DNA of 64,000 nucleotides from Dyella halodurans (lineage in GTDB: Bacteria; Pseudomonadota; Gammaproteobacteria; Xanthomonadales; Rhodanobacteraceae), in NCBI RefSeq assembly GCF_026283925.1, contig NZ_JAPDPF010000002.1:650331-714330 (forward strand), written 5' to 3'. Both the position numbers and the translations under genes were made by a program. Under the pieces are notes generated by a model. That model saw nothing but the letters and a program-made list of their open reading frames with translations. It had not been told where the DNA came from and ran no database searches. Below are positions 8,657 to 16,707 of this stretch, one piece after another (position 1 is the first letter of the stretch; the number at the start of each line of letters is the position of its first letter).

Positions 8657-9487
8657 ATGAATGCCGCGCTGGCACCGACTCGACCGCGTCTGATCGTGAC
8701 GGCCGATGATTTCGGCCTGCACGAAGCGGTGAACGAGGCGGTGGAGCGCGGCTACCGTGAGGGCGTACTGCGCGCCGCTAGCCTGATGGTGACGGCGCCC
8801 GCCGTGGCAGACGCGGTGGCCCGCGCGCGCAATTCGCCTGGCCTCGCCGTGGGTTTGCATCTGGTGTTGGCGGACGGCCAGGCGGCCTTGCCGCCAACGC
8901 AGATCCCGGACCTGGTCGATGCCCAGGGTCGTTTCGGCAGCGCCATGGCGCGCGACGGCGTTCGTTTCTTCTTCCTGCCGCGCGTGCGACGTCAACTGGC
9001 GGCCGAGATTCGAGCCCAGTTCGAGGCCTTCGCCGCGACTGGCCTGAGCCTCGACCACGTCAATGCGCACAAGCATTTCCATCTGCACCCCACCGTGCTC
9101 TCGCTGCTGCTTTCCATCGGCCGCGATTACGGCCTGCGCGCGGTGCGCTTGCCGGCAGAGCCAGGCATGGGGCCATGGCTGCAACCCTGGCTGGCCCTGA
9201 TGCGCCGACGCCTGCGTCGGGCCGGCGTGCTCTGCAATGACCATGTGTTCGGCATCCGCCACAGCGGCGGCATGGACGAGAGCGCGCTGCTGGAGGTGCT
9301 TGGACACTTGCCGGAGGGTCTGTCGGAGCTCTATCTGCACCCCGCCGTGCACGGCCAACTGACGTCAAGCATGGCCGACTACCGTCACGCGGATGAGTTG
9401 GCCGCACTATTATCCCCACGTGTGCAACGGGCCATCGCGGAACGTTGTTTGTTGTGTCATGGCTTTGGGGATCCGGCGGCTGCATGA
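8657..9487 (+). CDS. hpnK: Hopanoid head-group deacetylase HpnK (YdjC family)
   Basis: HpnK removes the acetyl group from N-acetylglucosaminyl-bacteriohopanetetrol, giving the free amine that HpnJ acts on. The YdjC/ChbG-type deacetylase fold is shown by the N-terminal LIVTADDFGLH (Asp17-Asp18, metal and catalytic acids), GLHLVLADG (His68) and the histidine-rich DHVNAHKHFHLHP block at about 133-145 (metal ligands). The C-terminal ELYLHPAVHG block completes the site. I chose ATG 8657 over the earlier in-frame ATG because that one overlaps hpnJ and lacks a ribosome-binding site. Its stop overlaps the hpnL start as ATGA, indicating translational coupling. Confidence 0.93.
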   Translation: MNAALAPTRPRLIVTADDFGLHEAVNEAVERGYREGVLRAASLMVTAPAVADAVARARNSPGLAVGLHLVLADGQAALPPTQIPDLVDAQGRFGSAMARDGVRFFFLPRVRRQLAAEIRAQFEAFAATGLSLDHVNAHKHFHLHPTVLSLLLSIGRDYGLRAVRLPAEPGMGPWLQPWLALMRRRLRRAGVLCNDHVFGIRHSGGMDESALLEVLGHLPEGLSELYLHPAVHGQLTSSMADYRHADELAALLSPRVQRAIAERCLLCHGFGDPAAA

Positions 9488-10518
9488 AATATCTCGTTTA
9501 TCTCGCCGGCCTGCTCGGCCTCGCTGCTGCCATCGTATTGGTCGTGCACCAGGACTGGGGCGCCATTCGCAATGCGTTCGACCACGCGGGCTGGGCGCTG
9601 CTCTGGCTGTTGCCGTTCCACGCCGTGCCGCTGCTGGTGGACGTGATGGGCTGGCGCGCCCTGCTGGCACCACGCGATCCGCAACGACGTGCTGGCGTGC
9701 CCTTCCTGTTCTGGGTGGGCGGCGTCCGCGAGGCCTGCAATCGCCTGCTGCCGGTGGCGAATATCGGCGGCGAGATCGTCGGCATCCGGCTGGTCAAATG
9801 GCGCGGCCTAGGTGGCGCGGTGGTGGCCGCGAGCGTGGTGATCGAAGTGCTGCTGACCCTGGTCAGCCAGTACATCTTCGCGGCGCTGGGCATCCTCATG
9901 CTGATTGGCTTGACCAGGCATATCGGCACCCTGAATTCGGTCGTTGGCGGCCTGGTCGCCAGCCTGCCCTTGCCCATCGTGCTGATTTACCTGCTGCGTC
10001 ATGGCCAGCTGTTTTCGCGCCTGGAAGCGTTCGTGGAAAAGACCATGGGCGGCCCCTCACGCTTTACCGAACTGCTCGACGGCGCGCGCCTCGACGAGGA
10101 AATCCGCGCGTATTACCGCGAGCCGCTGCGCCTCGCCGTGGCCTGCACGTGGCAGCTCGCCGGCTTCATCCTGGGCAGCTTCGAGACCTGGTTCGCCCTG
10201 CTCCTGCTCGGCTATCCGATCACCGTATGGGATGCCGTCGCGATCGAGGCGGTGACGCAGTCGCTGCGCCATATCATCTTCTTCGTACCGGCGGGCCTGG
10301 GCATCCAGGAAGGCGGCCTGGTCCTGTTCGGCAACATCATCGGCCTGCCGGCCGACGCTGCGATCGCATTGTCGCTGGTCAAGCGTGCGCGCGAAGTCGG
10401 CTTCGGCTTGCCCATGCTGATTTCGTGGCAATGGGCCGAAGCCCGCCGCCTGCGCCTCGGTTGGCGCGCGCGCAGCGCCACCGCACTCCCGGATGCGCAA
10501 AACAGCAAGCCTTCATAA
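9484..10518 (+). CDS. hpnL: Hopanoid-associated membrane protein HpnL
   Basis: A 344-residue integral membrane protein with about eight hydrophobic helices. It belongs to the lysylphosphatidylglycerol synthase transmembrane-like (UPF0104) group and specifically matches the hopanoid branch HpnL. Recognisable blocks are PVANIGGEIVGIRLVKWRG near residue 97, QSLRHIIFFVPAGLGIQEGG near residue 260 and VKRAREVGFGLPMLISWQ near the C-terminus. Its start codon overlaps the hpnK stop (ATGA). A transport or flipping role for hopanoid intermediates has been suggested for this family; that remains inference. The ferritin-like gene follows 14 bases later. Confidence 0.92.
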   Translation: MKYLVYLAGLLGLAAAIVLVVHQDWGAIRNAFDHAGWALLWLLPFHAVPLLVDVMGWRALLAPRDPQRRAGVPFLFWVGGVREACNRLLPVANIGGEIVGIRLVKWRGLGGAVVAASVVIEVLLTLVSQYIFAALGILMLIGLTRHIGTLNSVVGGLVASLPLPIVLIYLLRHGQLFSRLEAFVEKTMGGPSRFTELLDGARLDEEIRAYYREPLRLAVACTWQLAGFILGSFETWFALLLLGYPITVWDAVAIEAVTQSLRHIIFFVPAGLGIQEGGLVLFGNIIGLPADAAIALSLVKRAREVGFGLPMLISWQWAEARRLRLGWRARSATALPDAQNSKPS

Positions 10519-10532
10519 CCATGAGGTGACCG

Positions 10533-11426
10533 ATGTCCAACGACGCTACCGTCGCTGCCGCCGACCATGCCATGCGGCATTGGCTGGGCACCGAACCCGG
10601 TCGCATCAAGATCGGCTCGGATGCGCACAAGCGGCTGTTCTGCCGCATGTTGCTGGACACGCACAATCCGTACAAACCGGCCGTGATCGATTGGCCCAGC
10701 TTGAGCCCGGATGCGCTGCAGCGCATCACCTCACTGCCGATCTGGGACATCGCCGTGCAGACCGAGGGCCGCGCCACCCTGCGCGTCGAAACCTATACCA
10801 ACACCGTCGACGATCCGCTGCTGCGCGAAGCGCTGATCATGGATGGCGGTGAAGAAGCTCGGCACAAGGTCGTGCTGAGCAAGATGGTCGAGGCCTATGG
10901 CATCGCGCTGGCACCGGAACCCGAGTACGAGGTACCCAAGGACCCCGAATGGGGCTGGCTGGTCACCGGCTATAGCGAATGCATCGACAGCTTCTTTGCC
11001 TTTGGCCTGTTCGAGTCGGCCAAGCGCACCGGCTACTTCCCGGTGGAACTGGTGGAGACGTTCGAACCGGTGATCCAGGAAGAGGCCCGCCACATCCTGT
11101 TCTTCGCCAACTGGGTGGCCTGGTATCGGCACCAGCTGCCGTGGTGGCGGCGCCTGCCGTTCGAGCTGAAGGTGATGCGGGTATGGATCTTCCTGATCTG
11201 GGAGCGCATCGGCATCGCCAAGGGCCTGGACAGTGCTGGCGAGATGCAGGATGCCAATTTCACCCTGACTGGCCACCAGCAGATCGGGCTGGACCTGAAG
11301 CTGGGCGAGATGATCGACATGTGCCTGAGCCAGGACAAGTACCGCATGGACGGCTACGACGAACGCCTGCTGCGCCCCACCTTCGTGCCGCGTATGGCCC
11401 GCCTGGCGCGTCGCTTCGTACGCTAG
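10533..11426 (+). CDS. Ferritin-like di-iron protein in the hopanoid operon
   Basis: A soluble, mostly helical 297-residue protein with two EEARH motifs: Glu108-x2-His111 and Glu184-x2-His187. Single glutamates precede each at suitable helix spacing (Glu86 in RVETYTNTV and Glu149 in GYSECIDSFF). This is the Glu, ExxH, Glu, ExxH ligand pattern of ferritin-like di-iron carboxylate enzymes, so binding of two metal ions is likely. Family members include oxygenases, hydroxylases and N-oxygenases as well as storage proteins. The gene begins 14 bases after the hpnL stop on the same strand, so it is almost certainly co-transcribed with hpnI-J-K-L. I know of no assigned role in hopanoid synthesis; an oxidative tailoring step is a guess. 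Confidence 0.82.
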   Translation: MSNDATVAAADHAMRHWLGTEPGRIKIGSDAHKRLFCRMLLDTHNPYKPAVIDWPSLSPDALQRITSLPIWDIAVQTEGRATLRVETYTNTVDDPLLREALIMDGGEEARHKVVLSKMVEAYGIALAPEPEYEVPKDPEWGWLVTGYSECIDSFFAFGLFESAKRTGYFPVELVETFEPVIQEEARHILFFANWVAWYRHQLPWWRRLPFELKVMRVWIFLIWERIGIAKGLDSAGEMQDANFTLTGHQQIGLDLKLGEMIDMCLSQDKYRMDGYDERLLRPTFVPRMARLARRFVR

Positions 11427-11430
11427 GCAC

Positions 11431-12408
11431 TCAGTGATGCAGGCTGAACCAGGCCACGGCGTCCTCCAGGGCGAGCCGGACCGGGCCTGCCGCATAACCG
11501 AGTTCGCGCTCGGCCTTGGCGCTGGAGAAGAACATGCGCTTGCGGGACATGCGCACTTCCTCGACCGTGGCGATGGGCTGGGTGCCGCTCACCCTCGCCC
11601 ATGCCTCCGCCACATACGCCACCGGCATTACCGCGGCGTGCGGCAGCCGCCAGCGCGGTGGCTCGCGCCCGACGATGTCCGCAATCTCGGTCAACAGTTC
11701 GCGCAGGCTGAGGTTGCTGCCACCCAGGATGTAGCGCTCTCCCACCACGCCATGCTGGAAAGCCAGCCAATGACCGTCCGCTACGTCGTCCACGTGGACC
11801 ACGTTGAGGCCGGTGTCGACATAGGCGGGCAAGCGGCCGGCGACGGCGTCGCGCACGACCCGCCCGGTGGGCGTGGGCTTGATGTCGCGAGGGCCAACCG
11901 GCGTCGACGGATTCACGATCACCACTGGCAGCCCAGCTGCCGCATAGGTCCTGACCATGGCCTCGGCAAGGAACTTGGAGCGCTTGTAGTGGCCCACCAT
12001 ATCGTCGAGCGATACCGGCGTGCCTTCGTCACCGGAGCTGCCGTCCCGAGGAATGCCCAAGGTCGCCACGCTGCTCGTGTAGACGATACGCGACACACCT
12101 GCCTGCCTGGCCGCCTCGAGCAAGGCCCGCGTGCCATCGACATTGGTTCGATAGAGCTCATCCGGTTGCGGAGCCCACAGCCGGTAGTCGGCCGCCACGT
12201 GGAACACCGCGTCGCAGCCTTTGCACGCGCTGGCGAGCGACGTCGCATCGGTGAGATCGCCTTCGACCACCTCGACGTCGAGCCCTTGCAGATTGCGACG
12301 ATCCGAGCCGGCACGCGCCAGCACGCGGACGCTGTGGTTCTCACGCAGCAGGCGGCGGGCAACCGCCGAGCCGACGAAGCCGGTCGCTCCGGTGACCAAG
12401 GTCTTCAT
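11431..12408 (-). CDS. hpnA: Hopanoid-associated sugar epimerase/reductase HpnA
   Basis: An extended short-chain dehydrogenase of 325 residues in the dihydroflavonol-4-reductase-like group, matching the hopanoid-associated branch HpnA. The NAD(P)-binding motif is VTGATGFVGSAVAR at residues 6-19, and the catalytic YKRSK (Tyr-x3-Lys) follows TSSVATLG. The block VIVNPSTPVGPRDIKPTPTG is typical of HpnA. I use ATG 12408, which gives MKTLVTGATG; the reading frame extends 73 codons upstream without family similarity. It converges on the di-iron gene, with only four bases between the stops. Its biochemical step is not settled in what I know; a redox or epimerase step on the ribosyl side chain is plausible. 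Confidence 0.93.
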   Translation of the reverse strand: MKTLVTGATGFVGSAVARRLLRENHSVRVLARAGSDRRNLQGLDVEVVEGDLTDATSLASACKGCDAVFHVAADYRLWAPQPDELYRTNVDGTRALLEAARQAGVSRIVYTSSVATLGIPRDGSSGDEGTPVSLDDMVGHYKRSKFLAEAMVRTYAAAGLPVVIVNPSTPVGPRDIKPTPTGRVVRDAVAGRLPAYVDTGLNVVHVDDVADGHWLAFQHGVVGERYILGGSNLSLRELLTEIADIVGREPPRWRLPHAAVMPVAYVAEAWARVSGTQPIATVEEVRMSRKRMFFSSAKAERELGYAAGPVRLALEDAVAWFSLHH

Positions 12409-12724
12409 GGTGGTGTCGCCACCAGGCTGCGCCTGCGCATCGCCAGCATGAACCCTGGGTACATAAGGCTGGTGATCCATGACCACGGGGGAAGGTATGC
12501 GCGCATTATGGATGAACCACGCGCCGTTGGCGCAAACGCAGCGACGCACCCCGGCGCCGGCTTCCTTTCCCCTGCCTTTCATGGGCAGGAGCAGGCCTCC
12601 GGCGCAGCCTCGACACTTCAAAGACATTCCGTTTGGTCAGATGGCTGCGTCCTTCAAGATCGGGGTGCTAACATGCCTGCGTCGTACGTTTTTCTGTATG
12701 TGAATACATAAGGAAAGCCGAGGC
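12409..12724. promoter_or_regulatory. Divergent control region between hpnA and squalene synthase
   Basis: This 316-base gap separates two divergent transcription units and has no convincing gene. Close to the rightward gene it becomes AT-richer and holds an inverted repeat TATGT-GAAT-ACATA (12697-12710), then AGGAAAG and GAGG ahead of the squalene synthase ATG. The repeat could be part of a promoter or operator. No clear -35/-10 pair was identified. Confidence 0.4.
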
Positions 12725-13891
12725 ATGTCAATGTTTGAATCAAAGCACGTCGCTGCGATCGCACCAGCCAACGCTAGTGCTTATCAGGAAGCCATACTTC
12801 CGCGCGTATCCAGGACGTTCGCATTGACCATACCGCAGCTGCCGCCTGCACTTCGCGAGGTGGTTGCCAACGCCTATCTGTTGTGCCGCATTGCCGACAC
12901 CATTGAGGACGAACCGACGCTCTCGGTGGACCAGAAAGGTGTCTACGAAAGCGCCTTTGTTGACGCCGTCATCGGCCGCATCGATGCACAACGCTTCGCA
13001 GCCGAACTGGCGCCGAAGTTGTCCGAGGCAACCTCTGCAAGTGAGCGTGAGCTGTTGTCCCGACTCCCGCTCGTGCTGGAGGTCACGCAGACCTTCAATC
13101 CGACCCAGCACACGGCCATCGTCGACTGCCTGAAAACCATGTCGCAAGGCATGCACGACTTTCAGTGCGTGGTTGGCCTGCAAGGCCTGGCCACGCTGCG
13201 TGACCTGGACCGCTATTGCTACTGCGTGGCCGGCGTCGTGGGGGAAATGCTGACGAAGCTGCTGATCAACTTCGAGCCGGAGCTGGCGCCGCAATCGAAA
13301 ACCCTGATGCGCCTGGCGGTGTCATTTGGCCAAGGCCTGCAGATGACCAATATCCTCAAGGACCAGTGGGAGGATCGCAGCCACGGCGTGTGCTGGTTGC
13401 CGCAGGATGTCTTCTCCCGCCACGGCGCGCGCCTGCACGATCTGCGTCCCGGTTATCAGGACGCCAACTACGCCAAGGCCATGATCGAACTGATAGGGGT
13501 GGCGCACTCGCATCTCTGTCGTGCGGTGGACTACACGCTTATCGTGCCAGCCAGGCACGCCGGCTTCCGCCGCTTCTGCTTGTGGAGCATCGGCCTGGCC
13601 GTACTGACCCTGCGCAATCTGCAGGACCGGCTCGATTTCTCCTGCGGCACGCAGGTCAAGGTCTCCCGCGCGGCCGTCGCCCAGACCATGGGCCTGACCC
13701 GACTCACCGACAAATACGATACCGGCGTGCGCTGGTTGTTCACGACCGCCGCGCGCAAGCTGCCGCTGACGCCGCTGTCGCCCGAGTGGGACGAGCCCCA
13801 GGGTCCCCCGCACACATGGCCCAGGCGCAGGGCCTCGTATTTGAATGGCATTCCCTCCCGGCACGATGCCAAGAACGCACGATCACTATGA
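12725..13891 (+). CDS. Squalene synthase (farnesyl-diphosphate farnesyltransferase type)
   Basis: Joins two farnesyl diphosphates head to head to make squalene, the substrate of Shc encoded next. The trans-prenyltransferase Asp-rich sites are Asp58-TIE-Asp62 and Asp213-QWE-Asp217 (within TNILKDQWEDRSHGVCWLP). The VSRTFALTIPQLP entry block and RYCYCVAGVVGEML (164-176) are also present. At 388 residues it is about 100 longer than HpnC or HpnD, and it is the only such gene here. No hpnE-like FAD oxidoreductase is in the window, so I call it a one-enzyme SQS; a desaturating or presqualene-only enzyme cannot be excluded. Its stop overlaps the shc start (ATGA). Confidence 0.85.
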   Translation: MSMFESKHVAAIAPANASAYQEAILPRVSRTFALTIPQLPPALREVVANAYLLCRIADTIEDEPTLSVDQKGVYESAFVDAVIGRIDAQRFAAELAPKLSEATSASERELLSRLPLVLEVTQTFNPTQHTAIVDCLKTMSQGMHDFQCVVGLQGLATLRDLDRYCYCVAGVVGEMLTKLLINFEPELAPQSKTLMRLAVSFGQGLQMTNILKDQWEDRSHGVCWLPQDVFSRHGARLHDLRPGYQDANYAKAMIELIGVAHSHLCRAVDYTLIVPARHAGFRRFCLWSIGLAVLTLRNLQDRLDFSCGTQVKVSRAAVAQTMGLTRLTDKYDTGVRWLFTTAARKLPLTPLSPEWDEPQGPPHTWPRRRASYLNGIPSRHDAKNARSL

Positions 13892-15894
13892 CGGAGACTT
13901 CAGCTCCTGTTGACGATGCGGCCCGCCCGGCCCATCGCGATGAAGAGCCTGAGACCACCCGAATCGATCAGGCCATCGAGCGCGCGCGCAAGGCCTTGCT
14001 TGCACGGCAGCGGCCTGACGGGCACTGGTGCTTCGAGTTCGAAACCGACTGCACCATCTCGGCCGAATACATCCTGATGATGCACTTCCTCGATGACATC
14101 GACGAGGTGTTGCAGGAAAAACTCGCGCGTTACATCCGGCTCAAGCAGCGCCTGGATACGCACGGCGGCTGGCCGCTCTACCAGGACGGCGCCATCGACC
14201 TGTCCTGCACGGTCAAGTCCTACTACGCTCTGAAGGCCGCCGGAGACCCCGCCGAGGCGCCGCATATGCAGCGCGCCCGCGACGCCATCCTGCAACGGGG
14301 TGGCGCTGCCCGGAGCAATGTGTTCACGCGCATCCTGCTGGCAATGTTCGAACAGGTGCCCTGGCGCGCGGCGCCGTATGTGCCGGTGGAGATCATGTTG
14401 TTTCCGCGCTGGGCACCGTTTCATCTGGACAAGGTTTCGTATTGGGCGCGCGCCACCATGGTGCCGCTGTTCATTCTTTGCTCGCTCAAGGCCCGGGCCA
14501 AGAATCCGCGCCGTGTCGGCGTGCCCGAGCTGTTCGTCACGCCGCCGCAACAGGAACGGCACTATTTCGCCGTCGGCGGCTTCGCCAGCCGGTGCTTTCT
14601 CGTGCTGGACAAGCTCGGGCGCGCGTGTGATCCGTTGGTCCCCAGGGCATTGCGGCAAAAAGCGGTAAAGAAGGCCGAACAGTGGTTTCTGGCGCGACTC
14701 AACGGCGAGGACGGCGTGGGCGCCATCTTCCCGCCGATGGTCAATACGCTGGAGGCGCTGGACCTGCTCGGTTACGCGAAGGACCATCCCGCGCGCGCCA
14801 CCTGCCTCAAGTCCTTGCAGAAGCTGATCGTGCAGAGCGCCGATGGCACGGCGTATTGCCAACCCTGCGTTTCGCCCGTGTGGGACACCGGCTGGGCCGC
14901 CATGGCCTTGCTGCGCGCCTCGGGTGACGCGGCCACGCAAGCCGCGGTGACACGTGCGCTGGACTGGATGGCGCCGTTGCAGGAGCTGGAAGTGAAAGGC
15001 GACTGGGCGGCACAGGCGCCCGACCTGCCGCCCGGCGGCTGGGCATTCCAGTACGCGAATGCCTACTTTCCCGACCTGGACGACACCGCGCTGGTCGCCG
15101 GCCTGCTCCACGTGGCTGTGCTGGGTACGCCGCAGGAAGGCATGTACCGCGCGCGCATCGAGCGCGCTGCCGACTGGCTGGTCGGTATGCAGTCCGACAA
15201 TGGCGGCTTCGCCGCCTTCGATCGCAACAACACGCACTACCACATCAACCAGATTCCGTTCGCCGACCATGGCGCCATGCTCGATCCGCCCACCGAGGAT
15301 GTGTCCGGTCGCGTCCTCGCCTGCCTGGGTGTACTGCGGCGCCCGCAGGATCGTGTCGCCATCGCGCGCTGCGTCGCCTACCTGAAAACCGCCCAGCAGC
15401 CTGACGGTTCCTACTGGGGGCGCTGGGGCACCAACTATATTTACGGCACCTGGTCGGTGCTGGCCGGACTGGCCCTGGTGGGCGAGGACCTCAGTCAGCC
15501 GTGGATCCGCAAATCCATCGACTGGCTGGTCGCCAGGCAGCACGCCGATGGCGGCTGGGGCGAGACCAATGACAGTTATTTCGATCCTGCGCTACGCGGC
15601 AGCAACGGCGGCATCAGCACGGCGCACAGCACGGCCTGGGCCCTGCTGGGCCTGCTCGCGGTCGGCGAGCACCGCTCCGAGGCGGTTCGCCGGGGCATTC
15701 AATGGCTGCTCGACGACCAGCAAGCCAGCGATGAGCGCGAAGCAGGGTTGTGGTATCACAGCAGCTATAACGCGCCGGGTTTTCCGCGCGTCTTCTTCCT
15801 CAAGTACCACGGCTATACCGCCTACTTTCCGCTATGGGCCTTGACCCGCTATCGGCGCCTGATGCAATCGACACCCTCGCCGGGGACGCAGTGA
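13888..15894 (+). CDS. shc: Squalene-hopene cyclase
   Basis: Shc (HpnF) cyclises squalene to hop-22(29)-ene and hopanol in a single membrane-bound step, defining the hopanoid pathway. The 668-residue protein carries the protonating DxDD motif as Asp396-LDD399 in FPDLDDTALV. It also shows several QW repeats, for example RQRPDGHWCFEFE, MQSDNGGFAAFDRNN, QQPDGSYWGRWGTNYIYGTW and RQHADGGWGETNDSYFD. The reading frame runs further upstream through the squalene synthase gene, but the real start is ATG 13888. It overlaps the preceding stop, gives a normal Shc N-terminus and fits tight coupling. The stop overlaps the GTG of hpnG. Confidence 0.97.
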   Translation: MTETSAPVDDAARPAHRDEEPETTRIDQAIERARKALLARQRPDGHWCFEFETDCTISAEYILMMHFLDDIDEVLQEKLARYIRLKQRLDTHGGWPLYQDGAIDLSCTVKSYYALKAAGDPAEAPHMQRARDAILQRGGAARSNVFTRILLAMFEQVPWRAAPYVPVEIMLFPRWAPFHLDKVSYWARATMVPLFILCSLKARAKNPRRVGVPELFVTPPQQERHYFAVGGFASRCFLVLDKLGRACDPLVPRALRQKAVKKAEQWFLARLNGEDGVGAIFPPMVNTLEALDLLGYAKDHPARATCLKSLQKLIVQSADGTAYCQPCVSPVWDTGWAAMALLRASGDAATQAAVTRALDWMAPLQELEVKGDWAAQAPDLPPGGWAFQYANAYFPDLDDTALVAGLLHVAVLGTPQEGMYRARIERAADWLVGMQSDNGGFAAFDRNNTHYHINQIPFADHGAMLDPPTEDVSGRVLACLGVLRRPQDRVAIARCVAYLKTAQQPDGSYWGRWGTNYIYGTWSVLAGLALVGEDLSQPWIRKSIDWLVARQHADGGWGETNDSYFDPALRGSNGGISTAHSTAWALLGLLAVGEHRSEAVRRGIQWLLDDQQASDEREAGLWYHSSYNAPGFPRVFFLKYHGYTAYFPLWALTRYRRLMQSTPSPGTQ

Positions 15895-16628
15895 ACCCTC
15901 ACTCCGTGGGCATCGTGACGGCGCTTGCGACCGAGGCGCAGGCACTTACTCGCCAGCGCTTGCACCCGCAAAGGCTGACCCCCGTCGGGAAGGACGCCAG
16001 GCTGTGGCTGAGTGGCATGGGCCAGGAGGCGGCACGACAGGGGGCGCTGGCCTTGATCGACGCAGGCGCCACCGCCCTGGTCGTGTTCGGCGTCGCGGGC
16101 GCACTGACGCCAGGCTTGCGCAGCGGCACGCTGCTTTGTCCGCAGCGCATCTTCGACGAGCGGGGGCGCGACTATACGCCGACGCCGTCGTGGCGCGCGG
16201 CGCTCAGCCAACGCCTTGAGGCAGCCGGACTGGCCTTGACGATGGAAGGAAGCCTGCTGAGCCTGCCGGCGCCCTTGTGGAGCGCCGCGCAGAAGACCGC
16301 CATGCGCGACCGCCACCTGGCCGTCGCCGTGGATATGGAGAGCGCCGCCGTCGCGGCAATTGCGAGTGAACGGCAGCTGCCTTTTCTGGTGTTGCGCGCC
16401 ATCGTCGACGAAAGCGATGACGAGATCCCGCTGGCGTTGCAGGCCGGCATCGACGAGTGGGGACGCGCGCGCCCATTGAGCATGCTCCTGGTGATGGCGC
16501 GCCATCCTGGACTGCTGAAACGCTTGCCCGGCCTCGCCAGTCGCATGGGCAAGGCCACCCGCGCCCTGCAGGCTGCCGTGGTCGCGGCAGGTACGGACCT
16601 GGCGCGCGAAGCGCAGGGCCCCTGCTAA
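15891..16628 (+). CDS. hpnG: Hopanoid-associated phosphorylase HpnG
   Basis: HpnG is a purine nucleoside phosphorylase-like enzyme that removes adenine from adenosylhopane, yielding phosphoribosyl/ribosylhopane downstream of HpnH. The 245-residue product starts at GTG 15891, overlapping the shc stop (GTGA) with GGGGA just upstream, and begins NPHSVGIVTALATEAQAL. Nucleoside-phosphorylase features are VVFGVAGALTPGLRSGTLL near residue 62 and the DMESAAVAAIASERQLPFLVLRAI block near residue 145 (nucleoside-binding Met-Glu). It lies between shc and hpnN on the same strand. A longer ATG start 57 bases upstream, inside shc, is less likely. Confidence 0.92.
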   Translation: MNPHSVGIVTALATEAQALTRQRLHPQRLTPVGKDARLWLSGMGQEAARQGALALIDAGATALVVFGVAGALTPGLRSGTLLCPQRIFDERGRDYTPTPSWRAALSQRLEAAGLALTMEGSLLSLPAPLWSAAQKTAMRDRHLAVAVDMESAAVAAIASERQLPFLVLRAIVDESDDEIPLALQAGIDEWGRARPLSMLLVMARHPGLLKRLPGLASRMGKATRALQAAVVAAGTDLAREAQGPC

Positions 16629-16707
16629 CCTTGACACATCGTTTTCGGAAGTCAGGCCTGGCCTTGACGTACGGCCGGTCGAATCCAAGCTAAGGAGATA
16701 CGACGGC

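Noticed and set aside
13216..13887. Upstream extension of the shc reading frame inside the squalene synthase gene
   Set aside because: It overlaps a clear gene in another frame; the shc N-terminus fits the ATG at 13888, which overlaps the previous stop.
13900..15543. Open frame of 547 codons on the minus strand opposite shc
   Set aside because: Antisense shadow of the squalene-hopene cyclase gene; composition biased to Arg/His/Gln and no family resemblance.
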